A stretch of DNA of 64,000 nucleotides from Valencia hispanica. Taxonomy: Eukaryota > Chordata > Actinopteri > Cyprinodontiformes > Valenciidae. Below the pieces are notes generated by a model. That model ran no database searches, was not told the origin of the DNA, and saw only the letters and a list, made by a program, of their open reading frames with translations. Both the position numbers and the translations under genes were made by a program. The DNA is taken from NCBI GenBank assembly GCA_963556495.2, contig OY747716.1, forward strand, positions 28,072,818 through 28,136,817, read 5' to 3'. Shown here in pieces: positions 44,500 through 58,350 of the stretch. Within the stretch, counting starts at the first letter, position 1. Each line of letters starts with the position of its first letter.

Positions 44500-45310
44500 A
44501 AAAAAAGAAACCCTTTCCAAAAAATTGGAATATGTTATACTTCCATCGATTATAGATTCAGGGCCCACAACTTAAACGATTTCAAGTATTTAGTTGTTTA
44601 TTTGTAATTTGGGAAAAGAGAACCTTGAACCACTGGCCAACAGTCCAGTCCTTTTTCTCCTTGGCCCAGTTGAGACACGTCTAAATGTGATAATTTTTGA
44701 AGCTGTGACTCCCGCCTCATTCCACTCTTTCTGGATTTCTGCCAGATTCATGAATCTTCTCTGTTTGATAATCCACTGAAGCCCATGGTCAGCACTTCTC
44801 CTGGTGCATCTTCTCCTGCCACATTTTGCCCTTCCAATAGACTTTGCATTGATATGCTTGGACACAGCACTCTATGACCAGGCAGCCTCCTGAGCAATGA
44901 ACTTCTGTGGCTTACCCATCCTATGGAGGGTATCAATGATGGTCTTCTGACCAGTTGTCAAGTCTTCCCCATATTGAACCTAACTGAGAAAACTGAACCA
45001 AAGTGAAGCATTTTAATGACACCTGGAAAACATGTGCAGGTGTTTTGAGTTTAGTAGATGAGTAGCGTGTGACACTCTGTTTAAAACATTCATGCCCTGT
45101 AAAATTTGGGCTGATTTCTTCACAGTATTTGCATTCCTGTTTTTGTGGGTTTTATGAGGAGCAAGCCCAAACTATGTACAGATAAACAACAAAATTCTTG
45201 AAATTGTTTAAGTTGAGGGCCCTATGGAAGTTCTATAGAAGTTTAACATTTTGAATGGAATTATGGAAATAAACTTTTCCACGGTATTCAAATTCTTTGG
45301 AAAGGGTCTG
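44500..45310 (-). mobile_element. Internally deleted Tc1-like transposon
   Basis: The outer ends ACCCTTTCCAAAAAATTGGA (left) and CAGACCCTTTCCAAAGAATT (right, complement) are inverted copies, with TA at 45311-45312. Inner inverted blocks GGGCCCACAACTTAAACGAT (44563) and GGGCCCTCAACTTAAACAAT (near 45220, complement) extend the terminal repeats to about 110 bases. Only the N-terminal transposase segment remains, on the minus strand. Confidence 0.78.
44690..44975 (-). pseudogene. Tc1-like transposase N-terminal fragment
   Basis: On the minus strand, 44865-44690 encodes SKHINAKSIGRAKCGRRRC, LQWIIKQRRFMNLAEIQKEW and NEAGVTASKIITFRRV. This is the second helix-turn-helix of a Tc1-type DNA-binding domain in which the usual GRP linker reads GRAKCGR. 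Upstream (44975-44866, shifted frame) lies an MGKT-like start and a KTIIDTLHR-like helix. Frames are broken near 44866 and the catalytic domain is absent, consistent with internal deletion. Confidence 0.75.
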
Positions 45311-45689
45311 TACCGACTTTTCTTTTATAAGCCACACACGAACATCAGGCAGAAGCTTTTTCGTACTATGCTGCATCGCACACCTGTGGTGCATTCAGGG
45401 AATGTTCCACATACATTTATATGATGAGTTCAACAATGTTGGACTTTTAAAACTTAGAACAAAAACCACTGAAAATAATACCATAAGCCATAAACTTCTG
45501 TTTAATGGCGGTTGGCAAGCAATTTTTGGTTCATAATAAATATACCCTACTTTTTTTATAAAGTTCTAAAATACAAACAAAAACTATGTTCTTTCTATTA
45601 ATATGGTCTTCTTAACATATCTCAGCAAATGTATTTTTTTTCAGAACTTGAGATTTTGTTCAACTTTTTAGAGATTTTTAGAGATTTAG

Positions 45690-46020
45690 AGAAACAACTT
45701 TTTTGTCTGTGCTACAAAACCAGCAACCTCTGAAGCAGCGGTGCTATAAGCTAAAAAAGTAAACGTACAGCCCTGAGCTCCTACCTTTATTCCAGATAAA
45801 TTTTCGAGATCATCTGCAAAGAAGTGAAAAGAAATTGTATGCTTCTTAAAGTTAGATCCCAAGGGCAACACATTCAGGGCAAAAAGAGCAGGTCCAAGAA
45901 TCGAGCCTTGGGGTACACCACAGCTGAGGGGAGAGTCCTCAGAACAAAAAGGCATGTTTTAAATAAAGTTTTCTACCAGACAAGCATGAACGGAACCATT
46001 GAAGGACTGTGCCCTTAAGA
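45690..46020 (-). pseudogene. L2-type LINE reverse transcriptase fragment
   Basis: The minus strand (45955-45790) encodes LSCGVPQGSILGPALFALN and SFHFFADD, the conserved RT palm motifs (the usual Y/FADD as FADD). The preceding part (46020-45956) resembles an S...VPF linker. The remainder is decayed. This is an isolated ~300-bp piece of the same general LINE group as the element at 1-2712. Confidence 0.75.
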
Positions 46021-46118
46021 CCAACATACTGTATGTCTCTAAACAAGAAAGCAAATTCTCAAACAAATTTCTGAAGCAGAAGATTCACAGAATAACTAAA
46101 AATGGTGACTATTTATTA

Positions 46119-46215
46119 TTTAGGCAAGGCAATTTTTCTTTTATTTTTTATTTGTATTGCACACTTTCAACAGCAGGGTAATTCAAGGTGCTTTTAGATG
46201 ACATCTGAAGGCAGT
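46119..46215 (-). mobile_element. LINE 3' tail
   Basis: GGCAAGGCAATTTTTCTTTT...TTTGTATTGCACACTTTCAACAG...AATTCAAGGTGCTTT is a decayed form of a common fish LINE terminus on the minus strand. It is short and has no ORF. Confidence 0.5.
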
Positions 46216-46324
46216 TGCATTCACTACAATTTAGTTAGGGGTATTTGAGGAAGGAAGGAAGCTGAAAATACACCTTATCTCTGTTTTTAAATTTTACTGT
46301 AAAGTAAAAAAAATTAAAAATCAT

Positions 46325-46415
46325 GCACAATGTTCCTTCCACTTTACAATTGTATGCCAATTGGCATTGGTCCTTCACATAAAATTGTAATGAAATGAAG
46401 TTTCAAGGACTATGT
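46325..46415 (+). repeat. Tc1 terminal repeat relic (right end type)
   Basis: GTTCCTTCCACTTTACAATTGTATGCC then CACATAAAATTGTAATGAAA follows the right terminal repeat of Tc1 copies such as 10370-10450. It is a solo fragment. Confidence 0.45.
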
Positions 46416-48174
46416 GTACATTTGCTAGGAATTGTAAAAACCCTTTTTAATTGTATGATAACTTTACTAAACTGATTGATTTGGGGCTGTCACCTATCAA
46501 TTCCTTTTGCATTGAATGAGAAGTCTCAACAGTAGTTTTAAAACCAAAATACTGTTACTGTGGTTCTCAAAGAAGACAAGAAGCTAGTAAAGTTAATATA
46601 GCTAAAAAGAAAAAGAAAGAAAGCAGATAATCTTACCTCCAAAACATTTCCAGATTTTCCCTCCAAGATTAACCATTTTATCAAGGTAAAAAGAAACTTG
46701 GAGAGACCTTTGGAGCTGAGCTGTCTGGATCATTTAGCTTCTTGCAGGGTTTCAAATACCAAATTGTTCTCAGACACAAGGCCAGACAACAAGCCAGTGA
46801 CTAACACCTCATGCGTGACTGCAAGATCAAAACGTGTTGCAGGTACTTTCAAGAAGGAGAAGCTTTCTGAAACCATTAACCTGCTTTATTTGTAACACAA
46901 TCTGAAAGCTCAGAATTTACACTTCACTTTTCCTTTCTGCCTGCTGCGTGGTGTTACAACTGTGTGCTTAGAAGCATCGGCAGAGCGGTCACGGAACATG
47001 TGTTTCCGCCACCTTCACTCGTATTACAACATATTGTTATTAACTTATGATAACAAGTTTGCACACTGATTTAGAGCCAAAAGCTGTGATTCTTGGATGC
47101 AGTTCTTGATGTGATCTTTGTTTCCCTTTGGAAATGTGCTGCTGTTTAACAAATCTCTTTAGAGTTCTCCAGAGAAAAGAAGAAGTACTGGGCTTGGTGA
47201 GAAGCAAACCCAGATGATTTGAAAGTCCAGGCTTTGAAGTTTTATGGCGCATTAGTTGTATGAATGCTCTGAGAGGAAATCCCAGCTTTTTCCTATCGAC
47301 CTTCCTATGCTCTACATGTAAGGCTGCCAAGTAGGGTGGTAACCATGTATTGTACTTGTACATTTTTTTTGGTTCTGCATTCAAAGGTCCTGAATGAATA
47401 CTGGTAGTTTTGAACCTGAACACATGCTGAATGATAGCATGCAGAACTGGTAGAACAGCGCGCTCAACTCAACTTTTAGAAGGTTGCACCAAACCAAGCT
47501 CCCTAAAGTGTCCAAGCAGTATTTTTCCTAACTTTTCAGATAGAGGCAAATGTTTGAAAATGCCATAGTAGTAGTAGCAGCAGCAGCAGACAACGTGAAA
47601 GCTACAGGTCAGTTCACCCCTTTGCCAAATTATTCCCATTTTGCCATTTGAGACCATAGTGCACTGTCCAAAACATCGGCTTTAAACGGATGCTGAACGT
47701 AATGGAAGAATATATTACAAAGGTCCTTTTCATCAACATTTTATAACAATAGGTTTAAAATATGTACTACAAGCTAGAATTTTCTGCAGTTTATCCAAAG
47801 CTTCTGCTACTGCCCTCAGAACTGATGCAAATGGAAATCGGAACAAAAACAAGTATGGATTTGGGACACCTCTTTTTCTAAATGTGCTCTCTAACATCAT
47901 TACAGCTGCAGTATGCTTTAAATTAACTTTAGAGAACACTTTCAACCATTTTTATTTCGTTTTTGAATTTATTCTGTTAAATCTTCAATATTATAAAAGT
48001 ATTAGAATATAGAATAATTAAAAACAAATAACAGACATTTTGGTTCCAAAAATTTACTTAAATAAGACTTTAAAACCAAGGCAGAGGTTGAGCAGTGATT
48101 TCTACTGTGTGAAATTTCCAAGGTGTGATAACCTTCAATATCAAAACAAATTGTATAACATGATCTCACTGCCA
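46416..48174. other. Gene-free stretch
   Basis: No coding or mobile features are recognised. A short TAG/CAG trinucleotide run occurs at 47563-47590. Confidence 0.45.
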
Positions 48175-48372
<198 letters not shown>

Positions 48373-48439
48373 CTTTATTTATATTTATTATCAAAGCACA
48401 TCTATATGTGTAGATATGCTTATGCATACGCTGTTATCA

Positions 48440-49265
48440 GATAGTTATCAGGCTCCTCTCCTGTGGAACCAGCTCCCAGCTTTAGTCCGTGAGGCAGACA
48501 CTCTGTTTACTTTTAAGGCCAGGCTTAAAACTTTCCTTTTTGATAAAGCTTATAGTTAGAGTGGCTTAGGTCATCCTGAGCTATCTCTGTAGCTATGCTG
48601 CTATAGGCTTAGACTGCTGGAGGACAGACTTACCAATTTTCTTCACTCTGCTACTTCCTTTTCTCCTACTACTCTCCAGTTGTATTACAGTACATTCTGC
48701 TATTTCGACTGTTAACTTTGTTTTCACTCAGTGTTTTTCTCTCCATAGAAGACATACCTGGTCTGGTATCCTGCTTGGCTACAATGCCCTGTTGGACGGG
48801 GGGCATCGACTGGGATGATCCTCCCAGTAACTGAACATCCACTGTGTCCTGTTATCAACTTTTTACTTTCTGTAACATAGAAAGTTCTCGTATATCAGAT
48901 CTTCTGTTCCTTCTGTGTCTCTGCTCTGTCTTCTCAAACCCCCAGACGGTTGTGGCAGATGACCGCTCCTACTGAGCCTGGTTCTGTTGGAGGTTTCTTC
49001 CTGTTAAAGGGGAGTTTTTCCTCTCCACCATCACTACATGCTTGCTCAGTATGAGGGATTGCTGAAGGATTGCTGTGGTTGGATAGTCTGCCCAACCTCA
49101 CGCCAATGACTGACGCAATCTGCTGGGATTCCTTAAATAGGAAACTTTTTAACTGATTGGATTGTTTGTATAAATGTATTGAAATTACTTCTTGTTAAGT
49201 GCCTTGAGATGACATCTGTTGTGAATTGGCACTATATAAATAAACTGAATTGAATTGAATTGAAT
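48440..49265 (+). mobile_element. 5'-truncated L2-type LINE 3' end
   Basis: The plus strand begins in the last codons of ORF2: APLLWNQLPALVREADTLF then FKARLKTFLFDKAYS and TAG (48453-48560). A ~700-base 3' UTR follows, ending GTGCCTTGAGATGACATCTG...GCACTATATAAATAAACTG with an (ATTGA)n tail (49243-49265), typical of fish L2/Maui-type elements. Only the last ~825 bases are present. The GATA microsatellite abuts the truncation point. Confidence 0.8.
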
Positions 49266-49289
49266 ACAAATTTACTGTCACATTAACTA

Positions 49290-50200
49290 TTAATCAGAAC
49301 TTCCTCAGAGGCTAATATAATTTACTTTGTCGTTTTATCTCATTTATTTTTATACATATCTATGTACTCCTTATATTTTTTTCTTGAATTGTGCGATATT
49401 TTACTTTGTTTAATTTTTTCATCCTAGCCATTCCACAAACTCTCTCCACAAACTGATATCCCTATGGTTTTAGCCATCTTGTTACACAAGTATTTGATAT
49501 GGGGTTTTCGACAGAGCTTGAGGTCCAAAATTACACCCAGAATTTTGTTTTCATATGTTCTATTAATTAATGGGTCATTTATTTTCTATTTATTATTTGT
49601 ATGAATTTCTCTATTTACAAACAACATAAATTTGGTTTTAGATTAATTTAAAGTTATCTCATTTCTATCAAACTATCCTTTAAGTTAATCAGTTTATGTT
49701 CCTACAACCTCCAATAGCTGATTTATAGCCCCCCCAGAACAGAAAATGGTTTTATCATCTGCAAATACAGCACACCACATTATTCTTGTCACACCACATA
49801 CTGTAAGTCAGTAATATGCATAACAAACCATTTGGGACCTAGTAATGAGCCTTGTGGGACACCACATGTAATATTTGAGCAAGCAGATTTAGAATGACCA
49901 ATTTGCTGTCTATTATCAAGGTAACGTTTAAACCAGTTATTTGCTTCCCCTCTCATGCCATATCTTACTGTTTTATGTAGCAGTATTTTATGATCTATTG
50001 TATCAAATGCCTTTTTTATGTCATTAAATATCCCCTATGCATTTTTTTTGTTATCTATATATTCAGTTTTGTGTTCCACTAAATCTATCATTGCCATAGA
50101 TGTTGATCTAGTTTATCTAAAACCATATGGACTTTCCATTAAAATGTTTGTTAAGTCTAGCAACAAATGGATTTCCTATTATCTTGGAAAACTACTTGAA
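49290..50200 (-). pseudogene. Decayed LINE reverse transcriptase
   Basis: On the minus strand the RT motifs appear in order: [12 protein letters not shown] (50025-49990), [14 protein letters not shown] (near 49930-49890), [13 protein letters not shown] (near 49870-49830), FADDKTIF (near 49765) and, after a frame change, KILGVILD (near 49540-49515) and CNKMAKTIGIS (49490-49455). Numerous stops and frameshifts are present. The palm is of the jockey/CR1-like type, and the clade is not resolved. It lies in the opposite direction to the L2 end next to it, so the two are separate insertions. Confidence 0.75.
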
Positions 50201-50227
50201 ACAAGTAAAGAAACTGTCTCGTAATTT

Positions 50228-50400
50228 GCAGAGGTGTCAAAAGTATTCATATTCAATACTTAAGTAGAAGTATAGATAGCCTACAAGGGTTTGAAAAGAC
50301 TTCTGTAGAAGTTGTATCAAGTCAAGTTTTTAACTCAAGTTTTTGCTACTGACTCACAGGTTCACTGTGAGATCTACAAAGAGAGAATGAACACATATTA
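50228..50400. repeat. Possible hAT MITE fragment
   Basis: CAGAGGTGTCAAAAGTATTC followed by ACTTAAGTAGAAGTATAGAT and AGTCAAGTTTTTAACTCAAG matches a pattern I know from dispersed fish MITEs. No second end was found. Confidence 0.45.
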
Positions 50401-53400
50401 ATCAACTCTAAAAAAAGCAACGGAAATGTTTTTTTCCCGAAATCATCAACAAAAACATTAATAACCCGCAGACATTATTTAAAACAGTGGAAAGACTAAC
50501 TAACTATTAAGCTGCACCACAGCAGTACCACACCTCCCCAAAAATACTTTTAAGAAAGGTCATATGACTATAATGTTATATAAAAGTGTTAATTTTGACA
50601 AATCTGGGATACACTAGGCTACCTGTTTCAGATGCATATGGCCCACGCTTGGTACAGTTACACCCTCACTAATAAGCTTAACGTTCATTAAAACCGTTCA
50701 CTAACCAGAAAACACTTAGTGACAGAACAGATCATCCATTTTAGACTGACTTCATCCCAACAGACCCACCCTCTTACGCTGCCTGTCTCTCACATTCTAT
50801 TCATGCCGTCTTGGGTGAAAGACTTAAGTCTTTCCTCATTCAATAAGATGCCTGCTCATTCTAGCGGAGGTTTCCATGTCTCTCCAAACACAGCGAGGCT
50901 TAGGTCTGAAGAAAAGTCAAGCGAGAGAGAAATCCCATCTGTGTCCTCATCCATTCTACAGGTCTGGACATGAGCAAACAACATGCTTTCACCACCCTGG
51001 CAACCCTTTTTCACTTTACACTGGCAAACTGCAAACACGCACACAAATCAAAGTTTGTGACAGCAGACCCGGCACCCTCCCATGGACTGATCGAGACTTC
51101 CTGGCTCTTTGTGAATCTAAGAAGCCTGAAGATGTAAACAGGAGAAGAGTAGCATGTTTGAGCTGCATGGACCACAGAGCTTTAAACACTATTCTGTTTA
51201 AATGAAAAGCCTTACAACGTCAACACTGGAGGATACCTTTGCTCTTTGGATATGGTAATCATTGGCCAGACAAAGTATTAGAAATACTATTATGTAAGGA
51301 ACTAAGGCAAAAGCGTTGGAGATCGGAAGATAAACATGAACTGAATTATTATATCCATCTTGAATGCTCAATTGAAAAAAAAAAATCTATGAAGCTCTGC
51401 CAAATCATCATTTCATAAACAACTTTCTAATGAGGCAGACAAAAATACATTTCACATGTGAACCTATACCAGAGTTAAATTCTAACGGCGCATGTGCTTA
51501 ATTTCTCAGTGTTCATTACAGACCTGTTTTTAAATGCAAAGCCTGTCTCCTGTTCAATTCAAAGCTCCTAGACTCTTTCCATTGCATGTCACACAGGCAG
51601 AGTGATGTGATGGGAAAGTTCAGTCGTCAATTGGGAAGTTTGCTTAGATAGATTGGACAAATATTTATTTTGTAGGGTTGTATCCTCGCCTCAGTCCAGC
51701 CCTGACAGCCACAGGAGGAGGAGTGGATAATTCAAACTTTAATATATTATGGGTTAGCAGCTCAAAGGCATTGGGCCCATTTACCAGGAGTTTGTTAGCA
51801 GAGCACCAATATACCCGTTTGTATAAATTAGGTTTATGGGGGAAATGGATTAGCACTAGAATGATTAGGAGTTTTAACTACCTTTTCTTATGCAAAGTGA
51901 TTTTCTTTCTTTTAAGGCAATTAAAACAGTAGAAAAGAAAACTGACTAGCTTTACAGTACAAGTCACTGCTGTTGAAAATCCGCTCAAAAAAATAAAACC
52001 AAAGCTCAGTTGTTTTGAATTGGTGAGGAGGAAAAAAATTACCATCCACTCAGCCCGCTCATCATTCCAAAGCAAACTGAGCGAATACTTTAGATGTCTT
52101 CTGCACCATATGGGGCCCTCTCAAGAGTCAAAGGCTCTGTAAGAGCACACCAACTGCAGCCCAGACCACATGTTCTTGTAAATCAAACCCTGTCTGCTCT
52201 TTCGTGTCGGTGCCTGACAGCAAGCCCTGAAGAGTAGGTGACGGCATTATGGTCGCTTCATAATGCTGTTCACAAGCCTGTTCGGCGAGGCAGACAAACA
52301 AATATGGTGCCCCTAAGCCTGGGGAGCATTATCTTCAGTTAATATAAGCATGTGCCAAAATTATAAATACATATGGAGGCCCTGTATTCATGATTTTCTT
52401 TCCTTAAGATACTGTAGTTATTCACTTAAGTTTTCTTAAAATGGAAAAGGAAATGGAATACACAATTAAACGTGGTTCCTGTAGTGATTCGGTGGCTGCA
52501 CCTCCTGTTGTTACCTGGGGTCGGGCCTCCTTTCCACACAGACAGTTTAAATTGACCAGCAATGGCGAAATAAAAAACTCGCCGTCTTGTGGAGGGTAGG
52601 CACATTTGACCTTCTTTAACTGTCTTCCCTCCCTCTGGATTTTTAATTCCCCGTTTTCTCCATCTTTTTGTACTTCTTTCATTTTAAACACCTCATCTCA
52701 GCTTTAAGGAATATAACAAACATCAACCAACCAACCGGATGTCGTCTACTTTGATGTACTTTTTGGAGATGTATTTTAAAAAAACATAGCGGTATAGAGG
52801 CATATACAAAAATTATAATTTCAACCCTAACCTTTTATTTTCTGAAGGAAACTACTGCCTTGATCTGAGAAATCAGCAGGTCAGACAAGCAATTACTGTC
52901 AGGCATGGACAGCAAAAAAAAAATTACAGCCCATGTTATACATGTGTTGTCTATTTATCAAAAAGTTTCTTCAGGTTAGAAAAGCTAACCAATGAATCCA
53001 TCTTATTGCTACACTTCAGCAAATGACATCATTTAGAGTGATGCCTCCCTGCTGTGCATCTTGTAAAGGCATTGCCTGATCCATTGCTGTTAAATGCCAT
53101 AAATCACACTTAGGAGTGCATTAACTTCACATCACTGTATAGTCTTATTCACCCACTGCTCTACGTTTTCCCTGGAAAATGAAGACTGATTGGGTCCAAA
53201 ACCTGTAACTTTAGGAAGTGCACCAGTTATAAAGCCATATGATCCAGAATTTGGTTGAAATTTATCACAAATGTTTGAAAATAATGTTTGAAAAGGATTC
53301 CGTTTTCTAAAACCTTCAAATTTACAAGTTAAACAGTACTTGTTAAAACATTTTCAACAAGTAGAGCTGGAAAATATGCTGAATCACAATTATCACAATA

Positions 53401-56400
53401 TCAATGTGTGCAATATCGCAAAAGGACCTCTTTGACGCAGTGGGTAGTAAACTATGATATTTTAGGACACTGTGCAATACTACTGATTCCCAATTATGTG
53501 TGTGGTCACATGGAATTTATTTAATTGTCTTTCATGTTTCCACTTTACATGGATCCAAGTGATCTAGGTCTTAAAGCTCAGGTTGAATAGTGGTCATTTT
53601 TTGATGATGGGAAAGAAAGACTAGTAAGGAAAATAAGGGTTAATTGTAATGTTGAGCAAAATAACCCAATATGGTACAGCCACAAAAAATAACAATGTGC
53701 CTTAAATGGAGGATTGGGAAATAAAAATATTTGTAAAGATGTAAGGTCACATTTTATTCCTTATTCCAAATCATAACTATAAAACCCCCCAAAAAAAAGA
53801 AAAACATTGTGTGCTGCTATTCAAAACAAACCCTATTAGTCATGGCCATATTTTTCACTTCCAAAGCAAACAACAACAATTTCCATAACAACAAATGTGT
53901 TGTGTTACCGCTCCATTGTGTTCTTGCTTAGTCAAACGAAAACAAACGTTTTATGAAACCGAGAGCAAAAAAAGAAAAAAAAAAAAATTCACATCACATT
54001 GCTGGGAAACTGACATCAGAGTCTTGGCAGCATGAAGCTTTGATGAGGAGAAACGGCATCATCATAGTGATTGGAAAGCAGGAGAACCAAACAGTTCTAA
54101 TGTTACTCATTCCTTGACAATTAATCTGTTCTTCGCTTTTTACAGCTTCATAGCCTCAAAGCCAGTGGGCCAGTAACTGGAACTCACTGAAGCTGAGGAT
54201 GACTGTGAGAAAAGGCCACTCACACACTGTTTGCCAACTACAGGGACATGATATCCTCTGAGAAAGCAGAAGAAAGGAAGACAGAGAAAATAAGCAGCAG
54301 GTGTGAAGCAGCTGAAATCTGTCAAAATTTTCCTCTGGCATCACTACAAACATTATCTAGCCTCCAACGGTAAAGGATCCAGTTGAGATTTTACAACAGG
54401 GCCTATCAGGCAGCCTTTCCCCTCCCATAAGGCCACTAACTGCATTATCGTTCATTCCTACTCCACCCTGTTCCGGCATGCTGTCCCTAGGAGAGCTGAT
54501 AAAACAACAGAAACCAAATCAAAGTGTTCTCTGTTTTTGGAACTTTTGTATTCTGGCAAAGGTGCCTTTAAAGCTTGAAAGGCTAAATATGTCTTATCAG
54601 AAAACCAAAATAACATGTTTCCAGCCCATGTTGTCATTGAACATAAGCACCATTTAAATCATTTTCTGAATCAGAGTAGAAACCCATGGGGTTTCCTATG
54701 CAGTTTTTTAAATAATGCATCATACATCATTTTCATGCATCATTTTCCAGTTCTGGGAAACTATGGAAAAAAATAGAAGTTAGTGCAAAAATATGTTTGA
54801 TTTTAAAAGCTTTTTTGTCTTCAAAATGACAAAATTTGAATAATGTTTAATGCAGTGATTTTTAACTTGATTTGACATGTCCCATCTTTGATGTACCAAA
54901 TTACACATTGATTTTTTTAACCACCTGTTTTTATTTTGTTTATTAACTGACTAATTGCACACTTATTCCATTTTTTTTTTAAGGGTCATTTTATTACCTT
55001 TTATGTCCCTGGACAACTTCAATTTCATGTTGGATTGTATCAATGGCTCTTAAACTATGGATAAACTGACAAAACACAAAACCTTCTATTTTTTAAAAAC
55101 TTTTTACAAACAATGAATATACTTTACAAATTGTTTAAATAATCAATATTCCATTCTTTGCCAGATAACCTTGAGAAATACACGTTTTGAAATGGTGCTC
55201 ATCCAAAGAGGCCAGATGCCATAAAGCAGTGAAATTACCTTATACCACACATCAAAAATCAGAAGCCAATTTTTAAAATCAAGAAATTTGTGTCTGGAAA
55301 AGCATGGAGGAACTCTGGATGCCTTCAATGCAGTTTTTTAGGGCAGTTTCAGTTTCCAATTTTGATGATACCATAACTTGCCAAATCTGATTTTTGCTAC
55401 TTTTAGAAGATTTTACTTTCTAAAATTCTAGCCGAACTAGATTCTCTTACTGTAGGCTCATAACAAAATGGTTACAAGAAAAAAAAAACATTGAAAATAA
55501 AAGGTAAAGCTGTGTTAAAATGTTAAAATAACCCATCCAAACCTGAAAATATTGGAAAATCTTAGAGTGATCATCTCTGGCACAATTTTGACATACCTAA
55601 CAGTTCTTTAAAAGTTAATGTATTATTTTTTGAATTTGGTCAGTGTGTCTATAAACTTTTTAAATACTAATCCCCGACCTACAGTTTCACTGAGGTATAA
55701 TTTTCATATTACAAAGACCCATTAATATTAACCACACTTCAAAATTAGAAAGACAAGAGAACATGGAAATTAAATGAGCAAGATTTGATAATCGTAATAA
55801 CTAAGCAAATGGCTATGAAAAAAATAGCTGTTCACCTAATTGTGCCTCTATCAGTCAGAGTATTAATTAAACCCTATATCAGTTGTGACAACAAAAAACA
55901 ACAAGTTTATCATATTACACAAGTTCTCATTTGTTCAATCAAGAAGGACATATTAAAAATAGTTTCAAAGTAGTAAAACAAAAAGCAGACATCTCAATAT
56001 TTAGTCCGTGCAGTCAGCTTTAAGTCCTCTTGTGAGTCCTCTGACTTCATTATTAAGCATATTTATAAAAAACACAGAGCTAATTTGACTCAGATTTAAA
56101 AAAAAAGATGACATGATTCTAGAAAGAAGTGACCGTTTAGCTTTGTGGTATGTTAATGGCTCAGAAAGAAAATAGATCATTAAAAAAATTAATTAGGCAA
56201 TAGCGGAACTCCCTAAATTAAAGAGGAAATAAACCACCTCATCCCCATATGTTCCACAATGTAAAAGACACCCCATCACACACAAAAAGATATTGATATT
56301 CACATTTGATCTAGATAATCCAACTGTACAAGAAAATGAATCAGTTCAATAATCATTAAAAACAACCAGGCAAGCAAAGACTGAAATACATGAAGAATTT

Positions 56401-58165
56401 GACTGAAAGAAAAAATGAAGGAGGGGTGCATTTGATCATGTTTCAATGAGATTGTAGATTGTTATTAATAAATATTAAGGATATGCCATACAAGAGCATA
56501 TAGAAGTCAGAAGCTAGAAGTGGAGCTAAAAACAAAAATAAGACTCTAGCAATTTTATTTTCCCAGCCAAGCACCAGCAGCCTGTGACAGAAGGCTTGAC
56601 AAATCGGTGACAACACAAAAAAGAATGCCGGCAGCTAATCTGAATAAAGCAGCACGAGAATGTGTAATAAATCACAATTATGTGGCCATTATAAATTACC
56701 CTGGAACTTTATATGTAAATGGAAACACAAAGAGTAAGACAGCTTGTTGGTGCTTTCTAAATAAAAAGGGATTGTAAGACAAGCCTAACGTTAACTATAG
56801 CAGGGAAGGTGTTCCAAAATACCTAAAGGGACATTCTGTGGGGAATGATACAAAGGAACTTGACAATAGGTATAAATATGATCAGGTTAACAAGTTCTTT
56901 GTGTCCCTGCCACAATATTTAGTTTCACTCCAAAGTCAAATAAAAAAAATCTACTCAATTAAACCCAAATATTTCCAACACATGATGAAACCACTCAAAC
57001 CAAGATTAGGTTACTGTGCTTGAAAGATTATCAACAAAATACGCATACAAAGATTCCCTGGAAACAATGACAGACAGTTTGGATGAGTCACCTGATCCAG
57101 GTTTAAGATTCGCCCCACAAGGCCTTTCTCTGTGCAAACTGACAAACACAGCACAGCCTTTGAAATGATTCCCAAGCGTCTAGAATACTGACCACATCAC
57201 GTTCAGCCAACAGAACCATAAATTAGTCTGTGTGAAAGGAAGAGGGAGATCCAGACAAGACAGCTCAGACTACCGCTCTCACGTAATGAAGTTCTGAACC
57301 TTAAAAGTTCTGCAAACTGTCAACTCTCTGAGTCTGGTGGAGCCTATTACTCAGAAATCTGACATAATAAAACTCACAATCATAACAGGATTTATGTTCC
57401 TCTATCAACAAGGTAGTCCTGCTTGATTTTATCTGAAACAAAATTGCACACAGTGCTGATCTACCAGGGGTTCTGAGAATAATATGCTGCTTCTGGTGGG
57501 GATTGTTTAGATCAAATAACACATTTAAGGAAGATGAGTCATCTCGTTCTGTTGTTTATCACAGACATTTAGCCTTTACAAATCTTGATCACTGTGGAAA
57601 CACATCAACCAGGTCATTTTATGAATATCAAAGTGCACTTAAGTCCTACAACAAAAACATTCAAAGAGTTTGGAAAACAGCTTAGCACAAACCAGCCACG
57701 CACTTGTTTAATACAGACAATATGTCCCTCAACAACACTCCAGATTTCTGTCCAAACCCAGCAGCCTCCACTCTCCGCAGAACAATGATGGATATCTTCT
57801 GGTTAACGATGTTCAGAGCAAAGATGGCCAAAAACCTCCCGAGGTAACAGTGTGAAGTTGAATAATGAATCTGTTTCTGTAACGTGTTCCAAATGTTAAA
57901 ATAAGGCACAGACAAGAAAAAAAAGAGATGGATAGGTCGTACTCTTACATTTGATTTTTATTCAGGACTGGTGTTTCATGGATTTACTTTTCTGTGTTAA
58001 TACTGCTAACCTGACATAAAAATCAACACAAACGATTAAAAAGCAATGATAAAATAAATTCCTGGAGGTGTTTTCTTACTGAAAAAAGTTACAAATAGGA
58101 GCTTTACATTCTTTATATTAGAAACAAGTTGTACAACTTTAATATATTTCTTCAGAAAATAACAT
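50401..58165. other. Gene-free stretch, ~7.8 kb, almost repeat-free
   Basis: No exon, RNA gene or mobile element is recognised. The only repeat-like scrap is near 53360-53430 (AATTATCACAATATCAATGT). Blocks such as 52090-52380, 53030-53130 and 56560-56720 have complex, AATAAATCA/ATTTAC-rich sequence of the sort seen in conserved non-coding elements. No comparison could be made. Confidence 0.45.
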
Positions 58166-58350
58166 CCAACCAGCTATCCATCCATTGTCTCTAGCGTTCA
58201 TTGGCTGAGAGGCAGGTTGCCAGTCCAACACAGAGACATACAGCTACACATACACCCTCTCATGCCTAAGGACAATTTAGAGAGAACAATAGAGATGTTT
58301 AGGACTGTTGGAGGAAGTAGGGAGTACCCAGAGAGAATACAAACATAAAC
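58166..58350. repeat. Decayed (ATCC)n-headed interspersed repeat
   Basis: CTATCCATCCATTGTCTCTA, then GAGAGGCAGGTTGCCAGTCC, ACAGAGACATACA and GTTGGAGGAAGTAGGGAGTACCC (divided over 58297-58330) follow the order of words in a very common fish repeat. It is strongly diverged. Confidence 0.6.
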
